64,000 bases of DNA from Acanthosepion pharaonis (GCA_903632075.3 CAHIKZ030005640.1:350001-414000); one strand, 5' to 3'. Positions 37,668-48,133 are shown, numbered from the stretch's first letter. Numbers and translations: made by a program. Notes: generated by a model from the letters alone, not told the origin.

Positions 37668-37975
37668 TTATTTTATCCATAGCTGGGACCCATTAAAACA
37701 GTTACTATCACTCCGGGTCAGAGTGATCCAGAAAAATCATTTATTATTTTATCCATAGCTGGGACCCATTAAAACAGTTACTACCACTCCGAGTCAGAGT
37801 GATCCAGAAAAATCATTTATTATTTTATCCATAGCTGGGACACATTAAGACAGTTACTATCACTCCGGGTCAGAGTGATCCAGAAAAACCATTTATTATT
37901 TTATCCATAGCTGGAACCCATTAAAACAGTTACTATCACTCCGGGTCAGCGTGATCTAGGGAATCATTTAGAAGA
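37668..37975. repeat. 76-bp minisatellite, four units, in copia
   Basis: Units start at 37668, 37744, 37820 and 37896 with TTATTTTATCCATAGCTGG and contain ACAGTTACTA(T/C)CACTCCG and AGAGTGATCCAGAAAAA. The exact 76-bp spacing and few differences show recent expansion. It lies between RNase H and the 3' LTR. Confidence 0.92.
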
Positions 37976-38076
37976 GGATTGGGCTCAAGGTAGGACCATT
38001 TACCTTTATACCCCGAAACTAAGGACTTATGTTCATACCAAAAACTGAACTGACGCTTCTTAGGACAATAACTAAC

Positions 38077-38275
38077 GGATGCAGTTTTACGTCCTACCCA
38101 GGACCTAATAAGGACCTTACAGGGACTTAACGGATGCAGTTTTACGTCCTACCCAGGACCTAAAATACAGGGGCCTTAGTGGATGCAGTTTTACGTCTTG
38201 CCCAGAACCTAATAAGGGCCTTAGTGGATGCAGTTTTACGTCTTGCCCAGGACCATTATAAGGGTCTAAGAAGTC
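38077..38275. repeat. 45-55-bp minisatellite, four units, in copia
   Basis: GGATGCAGTTTTACGTC occurs at 38077, 38132, 38181 and 38226, each followed by C(C/T)TxCCCAGxACC. Spacing shrinks from 55 to 49 to 45 bp. Confidence 0.9.
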
Positions 38276-38399
38276 AGCACCAAACATTGCAGAAGCAAAA
38301 TGCCTGTAGTTTCCATTTCATAATCGTTTTTTTTTTTTTACAAATAAATCCGCCATATTATTTCCCGATTAAACACATTCAATTTGTACTGTTTCTTCT

Positions 38400-38850
38400 A
38401 TAGTTGGTCCCTTAACAAACTGATATTTCATATTGATATGCTTTGATCTTTAATGTTGAATTTCTAGACAAAGCAATACTGCTCTGATCGCCGAGTAAAT
38501 AATAATTGGCTCAGTTATTGCCAGTATTATAATTGTTTTTCATTAGCAATTTAAGAAAAATAACCTCTTGTGTTCTTTTTCACAATGCAATACATCCAGC
38601 TTCACAAGTTAAAAGTGAAATCTTTCGCTGTTTCTTAATTCCTGCTGATTATTGGGTTACCCTCAGCTAGCTTAAAGCAGTAGCCTGTTATACTTTTATG
38701 GTCTGGTGAATTAGCCCAATCAGCATCACAAAATTCTTCCAATTTTTAATAATTTATTGGATTGTCAAAAATACTAGGCATCGACTATTAGTCCACTTCA
38801 GATAACGTAATACTTGCTTCAAAAAATTGTTAAAATGTACAGTCCACGGT
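38400..38850 (-). pseudogene. Copia RNase H region, broken
   Basis: Near 38510-38400 the minus strand gives DQSSIALSRNSTLKIK (normally DNQSAIAL...), then in a shifted frame HINMKYQF and VQIECV, the usual C-terminal block of copia polyproteins. Near 38830-38770 it reads FNNFLKQVLRYLKWT, the conserved L-R-Y-L-K-G-T region. RNase H removes the RNA strand during cDNA synthesis. Several frame breaks lie between the blocks. Confidence 0.85.
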
Positions 38851-38999
38851 TTATTTAAGTTTTGGGATAACTTAGTAACCGTATAGCAGATTATTTTGCC
38901 TAGTTCATATCATCATGCAAATAATACTTCCGACCAATATTCTGTATTCGTTTTCACACTCCGCTATACCATCTTCTTTATTCCTAATTGTGTTTCAAT

Positions 39000-39510
39000 C
39001 CATTTCACATGGAGTAGTTCTTTGTTTTGCCATTTTGCATGTTAAATTTCGATAAAAGCCTTTCCATGTATCTCGATTAATTCATTGAAATCGTGTTGCC
39101 TTTAAATTTGTACTGTATACCAAGAAAAACATGATAGTTCGACCCCAAATTGGTCATTTTAAAACTCATTTCTAGAGAACTCTTGATTTTTAATAGCGCG
39201 GCCTCATTCTTTGATACAATTAAAATATTTTCGACCCAAATAACTAGAATTACTGATATTTCATTAAATGTCTGTGTACAGACATGGGTCAACTTGAGGA
39301 GATTGAAATTATTGTCTCATTAAATAACAACAGATTAAATTATTCCATGTTTTTTTCCACTCATTTTGAGTCCATATAGTGACTTTTTTAAGTTTTTTTC
39401 TTAAAGTTTCCATACATAATCATCACTTATTTTTGCTTTCTTTTTTTTTTAAAACCTTCTGGGTTTTAAACCTTATACATTTCATGGTCAATGGTTCATT
39501 CTGAAATTTT
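39000..39510 (-). pseudogene. Copia reverse transcriptase region, broken
   Basis: A minus-strand open frame (39292-39077) holds VIWVENILIVSKNEAALL and FKMTNLG-YHVFLGIQYKFKGN. The catalytic motif, normally VYVDDILI, reads W-V-E-N: both catalytic Asp positions are changed. Just upstream a second frame gives QVDPCLYTDI, the block preceding the active site. The N-terminal palm (LDVKTAFL) was not found; the stretch 39510-39890 holds a tandem duplication instead. The copy cannot make active RT. Confidence 0.9.
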
Positions 39511-39584
39511 TTTTTTTTTTTTTTTTTAACATCCATATGATGTAGATCTTTACCACAATGGGCATCCATTTGCATCAAAACCCT

Positions 39585-39880
39585 AATTAAGACTTAATGT
39601 CACTACATAAGTCATCCGCCCCATATATCTATAAAAATAAATCCGTTAGCTACAAAAACGAACATCGCATACTGGCGATCGCTTTACAGTGTAAACCCAA
39701 CGGCTGCCAATGATATTTCTATCATCAATTTAATTAAGACTTATGATTTCTACATAAGTCGTCGACCCCCCCTTATATTTATGTAAATCCGTTAACTATA
39801 AAACGAACCTTGTAGACTGACGATCCATCTTCAGCTCGCTCATAGTACGGCTGCCGATGATTTTTTTATCATCATCCGGG
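39585..39880. repeat. 146-bp tandem duplication inside copia
   Basis: TTAAGACTTA-TG-TAAGTC-TCC/GACCC phrases at 39587-39620 and 39733-39768, and CGGCTGCCxATGATxTTT-TATCATCA phrases at 39701 and 39848, repeat in the same order. It lies where the N-terminal half of RT is expected. Confidence 0.7.
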
Positions 39881-40479
39881 GCGTTCTGATTCAAATAGTG
39901 TCCCTCAATACTAAAGATTAAATTTCTTCATTTTTCTTTTCAAGGCTTCATTTTTTTTTTCTTTTGAAGGCATGGCCGCTCTGATATTAACAAAATGTAT
40001 GGCTTCTTGGTAGTTCCTTGAGATACATTTGTACTGCATAACAACAGTTAATATTACATTAATTCATTTCACAACAGTCTGGCTTTTCTCCATTTTGGTC
40101 GGAATTTGCACCTGATTTTCTTCATCTCGTATACCCCATCTGGTATAGTACCTTCCTCTGCTTGTGGACTCTGAACGGGTTTTCTACCCATAATTAGGCC
40201 ATACTTAATTCGGGTTGGACTAGTTCCTCGGAATTAATATTCCTTTTTTTTTCTTTTGTTTTTTTTTTAAGGTTCCTCCCCTCCCTCAAAGGAATTTATC
40301 AATCTGACACATCTGATCTTCCTCATCGTTTTTTTTTAAATCATATAGTCTGGACTTGGCTTATTCTACCCATAAATATGTCCCTTTAATTTTGGGATCT
40401 CATTCCGCTCTGTGGTCAACATATATACAGCAAATTATATCAAAAATATGCATATCATTCACATTGGGCTCTCATTGAG

Positions 40480-41000
40480 TTTTTAGTTTCTTTCTCAATG
40501 CATAAAACCACAGCTTCTTGGGTAATTCAAATTCTATTAACAATCATCTAGCCATTTTAAAAAGTGTACTCCAACTGCGTTCAGCGACTCTGTTCTTATG
40601 CGGAGAATAAGAACAGGTTTTCTCACGTTTTAATGCCTTCATTTATTTAATTTATTAGGAGATTTTTGTAAGCATCAGAAGTAAATTGTCCACCATTATC
40701 TGTTTGAATTATTTTTAATTTTCCATGCGGGGGAGTTCTCGGATAAATAGATTTTCGTAGATTGCAAATTATCAAATTTACTTTCAGAAAGTAAATCATA
40801 AGCCCTGAGTATTCGGCAACAAAGTTTAAGTCATTTTTCTTTAATATACATGTCCTAATATTTTAAATCATTTGGAAGTGTATTTTTTTTATTCCAGTGA
40901 CATGTTCTTGCAATCTCTTAACATCAGAATTCTTACAGTGGCCTAATATCTTATGCCAAGTTCTTAAGTCATGCCTGGCCATCTTCGCAGACTTAACACT
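40480..41000 (-). pseudogene. Copia integrase region, broken
   Basis: Minus-strand blocks: LKIIQTDNGGQFTSDAYKNL (about 40715-40660; the TDNGGEF core with the second catalytic Asp), QNKRVAERSWSTLF (about 40605-40560; normally QNGVAER), LIEFELPKKLWFYAL (about 40550-40500) and IFDIICCIYVD. Integrase joins the cDNA into the target. Order and spacing fit Ty1/copia. Frame shifts occur between blocks. Confidence 0.88.
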
Positions 41001-41189
41001 TTTCAAATAATACAAACGTCCATATATTGTATATTAAATCCAGTTCCGTCTGGATATCTTGAATTTAAAATATATAAAGCCTTTTTTTTTTTTTTAAATA
41101 AACATTCTATATATTTCCTCTAGTATTTCGCAGATAAGTACAGGCACTACCTCTCTTTGAAGCTGAATTATTAGCTCTGGTGCCGTCCA

Positions 41190-41300
41190 GTAACTCGATA
41201 AAATGTCAGTCGAGCTCAAAATTCGGGTCAAAATTAATAAATTTTGTTACAACTATAATTACACGATTTGTCGCACCTGAATTGACCGAATCACAAGTAC
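41190..41300 (-). pseudogene. Copia protease, active-site Asp lost
   Basis: Minus strand reads VNSGATNRV then KFINFDPNFELD and, after a stop, HFIELLDGTRANN. Copia aspartic proteases have D-S/T-G-A-T at this place; here Asp is Asn (GAT/GAC to AAT, about 41287), which abolishes catalysis. Protease would cut the gag-pol polyprotein. Confidence 0.82.
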
Positions 41301-41394
41301 TGGCCACAGTACTCAATCCAAACAAAAAAGGCATATGCACGTCCATTCGAAAAAGTTTTTTTTTTTTTTGTTTACAAAAGTCATTCCGTGTATA

Positions 41395-42005
41395 AAATTG
41401 ACATTTCCGCACGGTAATGGCCAACATTATTACCACAACGAAAACATTTTTTTTTTTTGCCTCGATTTTGGGGGGTACATATATATCATATTGCTTCATA
41501 ATTACGTAACGCAATTTTAGACTCAGTGAAAGTTACTTGTTATCTTTTTAAGTTATCACTGTCGTGAATAGTTTGAATGCAGGTGGCAAACCCTTCAAGA
41601 CCATGGCTATTCGTAGCCCATCAGAGAGAGTCCTCATCTGCAATTTTAAAGCATTTGTGACATTCTCTGCTAAAATAATTGATTACTGATTCGCGGTTAG
41701 TTCAAATATATGAAGCAATAATTTTAGGCTTACCTTTTAACAAATAGTACTCGTTTAAATTTGTGTAGGGCTCGGCTTCCATTGTCCTTGGCCTCCCTCA
41801 TTATTAAAAGACAAACTCCAGTCATCCAGGAATTGAATTAACTCCGCGAAAACGGTCGCATTTCTTCATAAAATCATCATGCCCCCTCCTGGTCGACTTG
41901 CAAAAGATGATGTCATGGAGTTTTCATATTCTTAGGTAGCCTAAAAAACTTCGTCTCCCATAATTCATATCCAGATTCATTCCCGTCAAAATAAATCGTG
42001 ATCTG
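41395..42005 (-). pseudogene. Copia gag, broken
   Basis: Starts just inside the primer site. Minus-strand blocks in several frames: YFDGNESGYELWETKF (about 41990-41940), DQEGA and FYEEMRPF (41900-41850), MREAKDNGSRAL (about 41800), then a zinc knuckle CFRCGNNVGHYRAE (41455-41410) in which an extra residue is inserted and the last Cys is missing. Gag forms the particle that packages the RNA. Many frame breaks. Confidence 0.82.
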
Positions 42006-42018
42006 GGCTCATAACCTA
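41998..42018 (-). promoter_or_regulatory. Primer-binding site, initiator tRNA-Met type
   Basis: Immediately inside the 5' LTR (right copy) the element strand reads GGTTATGAGCCCAGATC (plus-strand CTGGGCTCATAACC). This is complementary, with one mismatch, to the anticodon-stem region of initiator tRNA-Met, the half-tRNA primer known for Drosophila copia, rather than to a tRNA 3' end. Confidence 0.8.
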
Positions 42019-42327
42019 TGTTAGACATTTCCATGACGGTCGTCCTTGAGTATTGAATCGAGAGGTTAGCAGTGAATATTTCGGAGACAGTAGGAAAGCG
42101 TACTTTAGGTTCGCAGTGGATATCACAGCAGAGTGTAGTTCATCCTTCTCCTGGTCGCCTTTGGTCCTTCCGGTAGACGAAACAAGATGGCCGCCTTTAT
42201 ACACGACGAATACAGTGTTGGGCGGCTTCTGATTGGTCAACCTTCCATTGGTCGATTATAAAAGGGAAATAAGTCATTCTGACTCGCTCACTAGTCACAG
42301 GTAGTATATACCCAAAAAACCGTAACA
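42019..42327 (-). repeat. Copia 5' LTR (right copy)
   Basis: 309 bp, TGTTAGACATTTCC...CCGTAACA, 307 of 309 identical to the left copy by reading. Confidence 0.96.
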
Positions 42328-42332
42328 ATTTT

Positions 42333-43164
42333 CACAAATATTATAAAAGCTTACATCCCATTCACTGGAATATATAGAAAATGATCATGATAAAACTGTA
42401 TTACATTTAGGGTAATGAAAGCACACTGGCGACAAAATCAGGCAATGAAACGTTATGTTTTGCCGTTTGTAATTCTACAAGTATTGTAGTTGCTGATTTT
42501 TCTCTTTTAATCATCGCTGTTACTATTTTAATAAATGCATTTTAACTCTTTAAATATTCTAGTTTGTATAGTTTCAGCTAATGACTCTTAACTGCGTTGT
42601 GAATAAAATTACAAACAAATTAAAAAACAATGTTGATCCGTTAAAGAAAGTGTGTAACATTTGAATTTTATGTGCACTTTCGGATATTGACGATCAGCAT
42701 AAGAATATACATTGATAATGTAGTCATTCGTTATTAGGTCATTTTCCGTATCGTGTCTAAGTGTAGATAACTATTCGATTAAATAATATCAGCGATATTA
42801 GCTTTAACGAATATAAACTGCTAAGCATGCGTTTCTTTAAAACACAATGAGAGAGAACAGAAAATACCAAGTTAAGTTGGCGAGTTCATAGATTTTAAAA
42901 TATTTGCTTTTATTTAAGCTTTTATCAAAAGTTGTTTGCTGAATCGTAAAACATTATATACGTTTCCTATTTGTTCCTTGTCAAAAGACAGAGTCACAAA
43001 AGAGGAAAATTATACTGAGAGGTGTCCAGACCTGGGGAACAGTTTCCTCTAAGTCGCGTCTAAGTGTTGACTTCTACGTTCACTTTTGTATTTACACACG
43101 CTCTATCTCTGATATTGAACACTTTATCCCATAAATATAGCACATTTAAGACTATATTTCTTCA

Positions 43165-43196
<32 letters not shown>

Positions 43197-44500
43197 CTAA
43201 GATGGCTCGACACTGAATAATTTTGGTGATCGTTCGAGAACTGGTGTTTTCAGCGAGACTTGACTGTAACCATCTGTTCAAGTAAAAATTACTACATTAC
43301 CATTAACAATCCATACTGACAATACTTCAATAGCATTGAGTTTCAAAAGTAGTCAGATAATCATAACAAATGGGAATTCCATTTTCAGTTGTACCAATTT
43401 AAGTCGGCGGATATAGAATTCAGAGCAAGATGATCACATACTTTATATTGATGGCACGAATACAGTTTCAATGAAGTTATTAGATTTGTTTTTATAAAAA
43501 GGCTCATCCAGAATTGTTGTGACGCCATGCAAAATATAACCAATACATGAATTATATAACGAATTGGCCCAAGTATATTCACATGGCAAAATAAAAGAAT
43601 ATCGACTGTCAGGTTAATAGATTCTGCAAACGTTAAATAGAAAATAGAAAACGTGACTTTTTAAGGGAATCAACAAAATATTTTTTTATATTTCGTTTCG
43701 TGGTTCCAATGAAAAACGTGACAATTCGGGCGAAACCTGCGCCATAAAAAGTGGGGGCTTTTGGGAATTAATCAATGTAGAGTGACTCCTAATTTTAAAT
43801 TTTGACAAATGTCAGTGACATAGAGAAAAATGTCACAGACATTATTTCTTCTAGCGTTTTTTTTTTAGCATTCCAAAAAAATTCAAACGGCTGACTTTTA
43901 AAAAATAATTTCTAGTGACACTGCTGATAACCATATTAGTTTGCAATTTATTTTCGTTAAGAACATCGTTGAACCGTTCCTTGTGTGCCATGATCACGTC
44001 ACGAGTCTCCTAACATATTCACGTTGTAGGAACACCAGTTATAGAATAATCATAATGACATTGGCGTGTCAAAACTGACATTTCACATTGATCTTAAGGT
44101 TGGTTTTTGAATTCAGTTTTCCTTCTTCTAAATTGATTGCCACCTCAAGGCACGAGGAAATAGTTATCTTTGTTATTTAATTGATAGTTGAAGAGAAGAA
44201 GAGAGATTAATACATTTTCCAACTTTATTTGTGCGAAAAGCAAAGAAACGAATTCGGTCGGATTTCAAATTATATTCATCGATTTATTTTTTCGAGTACT
44301 TGTTACACAACGCACACTGTGAAATGATAGGTTTCTTTTTTCTATTATTGGAGCTCTATTAAAATTACCTGGGTTGACGCGTGATGTTGATTCGATTGAG
44401 TTCTGTTTAGAAGAAAACATCTCATATTCAAATATATGAGCAATATAATGCTCATTGTCATGTGATGCTCCCGAATGTCATCAAATTGGTTTCAGTATTA
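42333..44500. other. No recognised gene
   Basis: AT-rich; a short (AT)n at 43169-43196. No coding block identified. Confidence 0.5.
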
Positions 44501-44502
44501 AT

Positions 44503-44551
<49 letters not shown>
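44503..44551. repeat. (AT)n microsatellite at PLE edge
   Basis: Pure AT run directly outside the PLE left terminal segment. Confidence 0.95.
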
Positions 44552-44559
<8 letters not shown>

Positions 44560-44791
44560 TTTATAAAAAAATTATAACATAAGTATGTTATAAAATCACT
44601 ACAAAAATAGCCATTTTGTTTCAACACACTCTGTGTCTTATCAAGTGATGATGTTGAAGATAAAATAAATGGTTTTAAAAGTTGCAGATTAATTAACGAT
44701 CCTACATTAGGGGGAAACATTGTTACAAAAGCTAGAATAACCAATCAAAAACCAAGTATAGAAAGATTCAAAAGATTGACAATGAAATCAT

Positions 44792-44899
44792 GTTATAATA
44801 GCTATTCAGATCTTTAAAATACGTGTAATATTAAAAATAATTTATACTAACCAATAATTATAAAATTATATGATAAAATTTAATATTAAAATTAAAAAC
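44792..44899 (+). repeat. PLE inverted arm, left
   Basis: Starts GTTATAATAGCTATTC and ends ATTAAAAAC; 107 of 108 positions match the reverse complement of the right arm. Confidence 0.93.
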
Positions 44900-45091
44900 A
44901 TTGAATTTAGAATTAGCGCTAACTCTTATAACAAGGTTGTTTTGAATAAACATCGTGATTTTTACAATTCTGCACTCAAAAATAGTGGATACAAAAATAC
45001 CACTATTCAATATAAAAACCTGTTAATTGCAACCATAATAAGAAAAGAAGATCTAGAAAGATCATTTGTTTCACTCCCCCTTTCAATATAA
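44870..45091 (+). pseudogene. PLE RT thumb remnant
   Basis: A 73-codon frame whose first codons lie inside the inverted arm. It reads IEFRISANSYNKVVLNKH, DFYNSALKNSGYKNTTIQY, the region after the RT palm that is also seen at 11285-11400. It stops at the point where the next frame (45091) takes over, one frame shift away, so both were once one ORF. Confidence 0.82.
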
Positions 45092-45771
45092 TGGTTAAAA
45101 CTAAATTAGGGTGTATATTTCTAAACCTCATCAAGAAACATTTCCCTAACCCTGAAACTAACCCACTTAGTAAATTATTTAATCCTAATACCCTTAAATT
45201 AAGCTACAGTTGTGCTGATAACCTGGAGAAGATAATTAAAAAACATAACAACATAGTCTTTAACTGGTATAGGGATTCAAAAGGTTTGACTACTCAACAG
45301 GTTACTAACTGCAATACTAAATATAATAATACAAATAACACCTTATGTAATTGTAGGAATCCGAATAATTGTCCACTACAAAATAACTGTGGGATTACTT
45401 CTGTAGTCTATCTTAGTACTATTTCAACAATTGAAAATCCAAATATAAAGAAGTTTTACATTGGTAGCACCATGAAAACATTCAAGGAACGCTGGCGGGG
45501 GCATATGCAATCCTTTAATCACAGTGAATATAGGTACATGACTTCATTATCCAAGTATTTTTGGAATCTAAAAGAAAATAACAAAACACATACGGTTAAA
45601 TGGAGTTTGGTTAAGAAAGCTCGGACATGTAACTCCCTATATGCCCCATGTTACCTATGCCTTAATGAAAAATTTGAAATTATTAGATTTAAAAACAAGG
45701 CTGATCTCTTAAATCAAAGATATGAAGTTACAGTTAATTGTAAACACCGTTATAAATTTAACTTAGTGTAG
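45091..45771 (+). CDS. PLE GIY-YIG endonuclease domain, intact frame
   Basis: A 226-codon frame. After a linker (residues 1-90) come the Cys cluster CNCRNPNNCPLQNNC (about 92-106), VVYLSTI (the GIY strand as V-V-Y), KKFYIGSTMKTF (YIG strand), FKERWRGHMQSF with the catalytic-type Arg, SLSKYFWNLK, CYLCLNEKFEI with the catalytic-type Glu, and VNCKHRYKF at the C terminus. In Penelope elements this domain nicks target DNA to prime reverse transcription. Length and motif order look complete. The Met at 45091 is probably not a native start but the place where a frame shift separates this from the RT part. Without RT the copy is not autonomous. Confidence 0.88.
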   Translation: MVKTKLGCIFLNLIKKHFPNPETNPLSKLFNPNTLKLSYSCADNLEKIIKKHNNIVFNWYRDSKGLTTQQVTNCNTKYNNTNNTLCNCRNPNNCPLQNNCGITSVVYLSTISTIENPNIKKFYIGSTMKTFKERWRGHMQSFNHSEYRYMTSLSKYFWNLKENNKTHTVKWSLVKKARTCNSLYAPCYLCLNEKFEIIRFKNKADLLNQRYEVTVNCKHRYKFNLV

Positions 45772-45971
45772 GGGTTGTATACTTTAAATGATAATGATAT
45801 GCCGCTGCAATTTTAATAGATTAGTATTTTTATTGCATGATGGTCATACTTACGATATAAATGTGTATTGTTTACCTGCATTGTGTTATTAGTGTTGGTG
45901 TATATGTGTATATATTTATTTATGTGTTGGTTAGAGTGTTTGCATTGAGGAATGTGTAGGTTTGAATATAA

Positions 45972-45984
45972 GTGTATTTATGTG

Positions 45985-46032
<48 letters not shown>

Positions 46033-46051
46033 GTGTGTGTATATATATATA

Positions 46052-46089
<38 letters not shown>

Positions 46090-46348
46090 ATGTGGGAAGG
46101 CATAGTAGATTAGAAGAGAAAAGGTTAAAAAATGTTAATGTATATGTGTATGTGTGTGTATATATGTATGTCTGGATGTGTGTGTGTATATATATGTATA
46201 TGTGTGTATATGTATGCATGTGTGTATGTGTATATATATATATTTATGTATGTGTATATATATAAATATATATATGTATGTTTGTGTGTATATATATATA
46301 TGTATGTATATGTGTATGTGTGTATATGTATGTATGCGTGTGTATGTG

Positions 46349-46379
<31 letters not shown>

Positions 46380-46537
46380 GCGTGTATGTATGAGCACCAC
46401 GCGGCGGTATAATGGTTGGCAAGCATGGTTCGCTAGATCAATTGCGACTGAGTAGTGAGTTCGTTCCTCACTGGGTGCCCCCTAATTTTCGGCTTTGTGC
46501 CATGATATATTTGTATATATATGTATGTATGTGTATG

Positions 46538-46592
<55 letters not shown>

Positions 46593-47340
46593 GTGTATAT
46601 ATATATATATATCTGTATGTGTCCTATTTTATTGTGTATCTATATTTATATTTAATTATATTTCTGTTTGTATGAATGTGTTTATATATTTGTATTTTAG
46701 GGTATATGTATATTGGTGTGTGTTAGTATTTGAATGTATATATATGTATGTATATGTTAATATGTTTATATATATATTTGGTTGAGTGTTGTATTTATAT
46801 GTATGCATGTATATATTGGTAGTTGTTATTGTAGATAGATATATTTATATATATGTTTATTTGTAGATATGTATGTATGTGTGTATATATATTTTTGTAT
46901 GTTTGTGGATGTACATGTGTGTGTTGGCACCTATTATGTATGAGTTTATTTGTGTGTATGTGTGGGTATGGAAACTTTGGTATGTCATTACTGCCACAGT
47001 AGTTAGTCTATGTGTATATATATGTTCATATACGTATTGGTATATGTATGTATATTGGGGCATATTTTGATATATGTGAGTATGTGTGCATAAAAATGTG
47101 TGTATATATGTATGTATTTATGTCTATATGTATATGTGTGTGCATGTGTACTTGTTATCACAGATATGTATATGTGCGTATATGTTTATTTTTATATATT
47201 TATATGTATGTATTTCTGTATGTATATATATGTATGAGTGTATCTTTATGTGTGTTAATTTGTGTTTGCTGTCGCGTGTATATATATGTATATGCGTATG
47301 AATGTACACTTATTTCTCTGGGTGTCTTCATTCTGTTTTT
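45972..47340. repeat. TATG/TG low-complexity region, 1.4 kb
   Basis: The plus strand is almost entirely variations on TATATG, TGTGTA and ATGTAT, with (AT)n runs at 45989-46090 and 46535-46590. Frames of 60-112 codons in all phases are artefacts. It fills the segment between the endonuclease frame and the right arm of the PLE. Confidence 0.9.
46393..46515 (+). mobile_element. tRNA-derived SINE, family B
   Basis: Unique island in the low-complexity tract: CACGCGGCGGTATAATGG (A-box side), GGTTCGCTAGATCAATTGCG, a B-box-like GAGTTCGTTCCTCAC (46458-46472), then TGGGTGCCCCCTAATTTTCG and TTTGTGCC. It parallels 25497-25640. Confidence 0.78.
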
Positions 47341-48025
47341 CTTTGCCTAATATATAATGAAACTATTATCAATATATGATTAAAATATATTTTTATTGAT
47401 ATTTGTGGTTTTTGAATTTTCGTTTTAATATATTAAAAAATATTATTTTTAACCATTTTTATCTTTGTATATTTGCTCCCTTAAGTTATAATTTAATAAG
47501 TGGTTAGCATTTATTTAATGATACTATAAGTCTTAAATATTTATTGTTTGTGGTATCTGATTGTCTAGATCATTGTCTGTGGATGTGTGTACGTGTATCT
47601 ATTGGCATCTATGTGTATGTAGAGTCTATTCACATTTAATTGTGTGTGTGTATAGGTCTTGGTTTCCCCGTTGCCTTTTTTCATAAAGGGTTGTAGTGAT
47701 GTTCCTGTCTCGTCGCCTTTTCTTTTCTCCCCCCCCCTTTTTGTGCGTGTATATATATATCTAAATATGTCTGGGTGCTTATGTATTATAATCTGATTGT
47801 GTTTTTGTTGTTTTGCGCGTGAGTTTAAGACCAAATTCACACACTTTAGAATAAAAAATATATATATATACATGTATTGTCAAATGACCGGATATATTGT
47901 AGCGTCTTCTCGAACGTAATTTCAACGAAGAAATAAATTGAATAAACATATATATTTTTTCTTTTCTCAATAATTTTGTAGTTTTTAAACTTAATAGTGA
48001 TTAAATTTGGATTTTAAAATTGCCA
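47341..48025. other. PLE 3' non-coding segment
   Basis: AT-rich sequence between the low-complexity tract and the right arm. Contains a C-rich stretch at 47731-47740 and AATAAATTGAATAAA near 47931. No coding block. Confidence 0.5.
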
Positions 48026-48133
48026 GTTTTTAATTTTAATATTAAATTTTATCATATAATTTTATAATTATTGGTTAGTATAAATTATTTTTAATATTAC
48101 ACGTATTTTAAAGATCCGAATAGCTATTATAAC
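48026..48133 (-). repeat. PLE inverted arm, right
   Basis: Reverse complement of the left arm. It is followed by AACAAGGGATGTCTAG..., which also follows the relic terminus at 719. Confidence 0.93.

Larger units (their letters stand above)
37019..42327 (-). mobile_element. Ty1/copia LTR retrotransposon, minus strand
   Basis: A complete 5.3-kb structure: two 309-bp LTRs with TG...CA ends; a perfect 5-bp TSD, ATTTT (37014-37018 and 42328-42332); a primer-binding site next to the right LTR; a polypurine tract next to the left LTR. Between them, on the minus strand, lie gag, protease, integrase, RT and RNase H remnants in that order. Integrase before RT is the Ty1/copia order. The LTRs differ at two positions (37026 T against C, 37061 T against G), so insertion was recent. 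The coding frames nevertheless carry many stops and frame shifts. Confidence 0.95.
44557..48133 (+). mobile_element. Penelope-like element with 108-bp inverted termini
   Basis: The arm 44792-44899 and the arm 48026-48133 are inverted copies of 108 bp with a single mismatch (CAGATC against CGGATC). The segment 44557-44791 outside the left arm has a counterpart in the relic at 157-410. Inside, the coding remnant starts in the RT thumb, so the RT palm is missing, and ends with a complete GIY-YIG endonuclease. The 2.2 kb after the endonuclease is mostly TATG low-complexity DNA with an inserted SINE. The nearly identical arms imply a young copy or ongoing gene conversion. Confidence 0.88.

Noticed and set aside
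37668..37975. CRISPR-like array
   Set aside because: The units are head-to-tail copies over their full 76-bp length with no variable spacers, and the context is a eukaryotic retrotransposon.
45972..47350. Many 60-112-codon frames
   Set aside because: All lie in TATG/TG low-complexity DNA or its complement, with no domain content.
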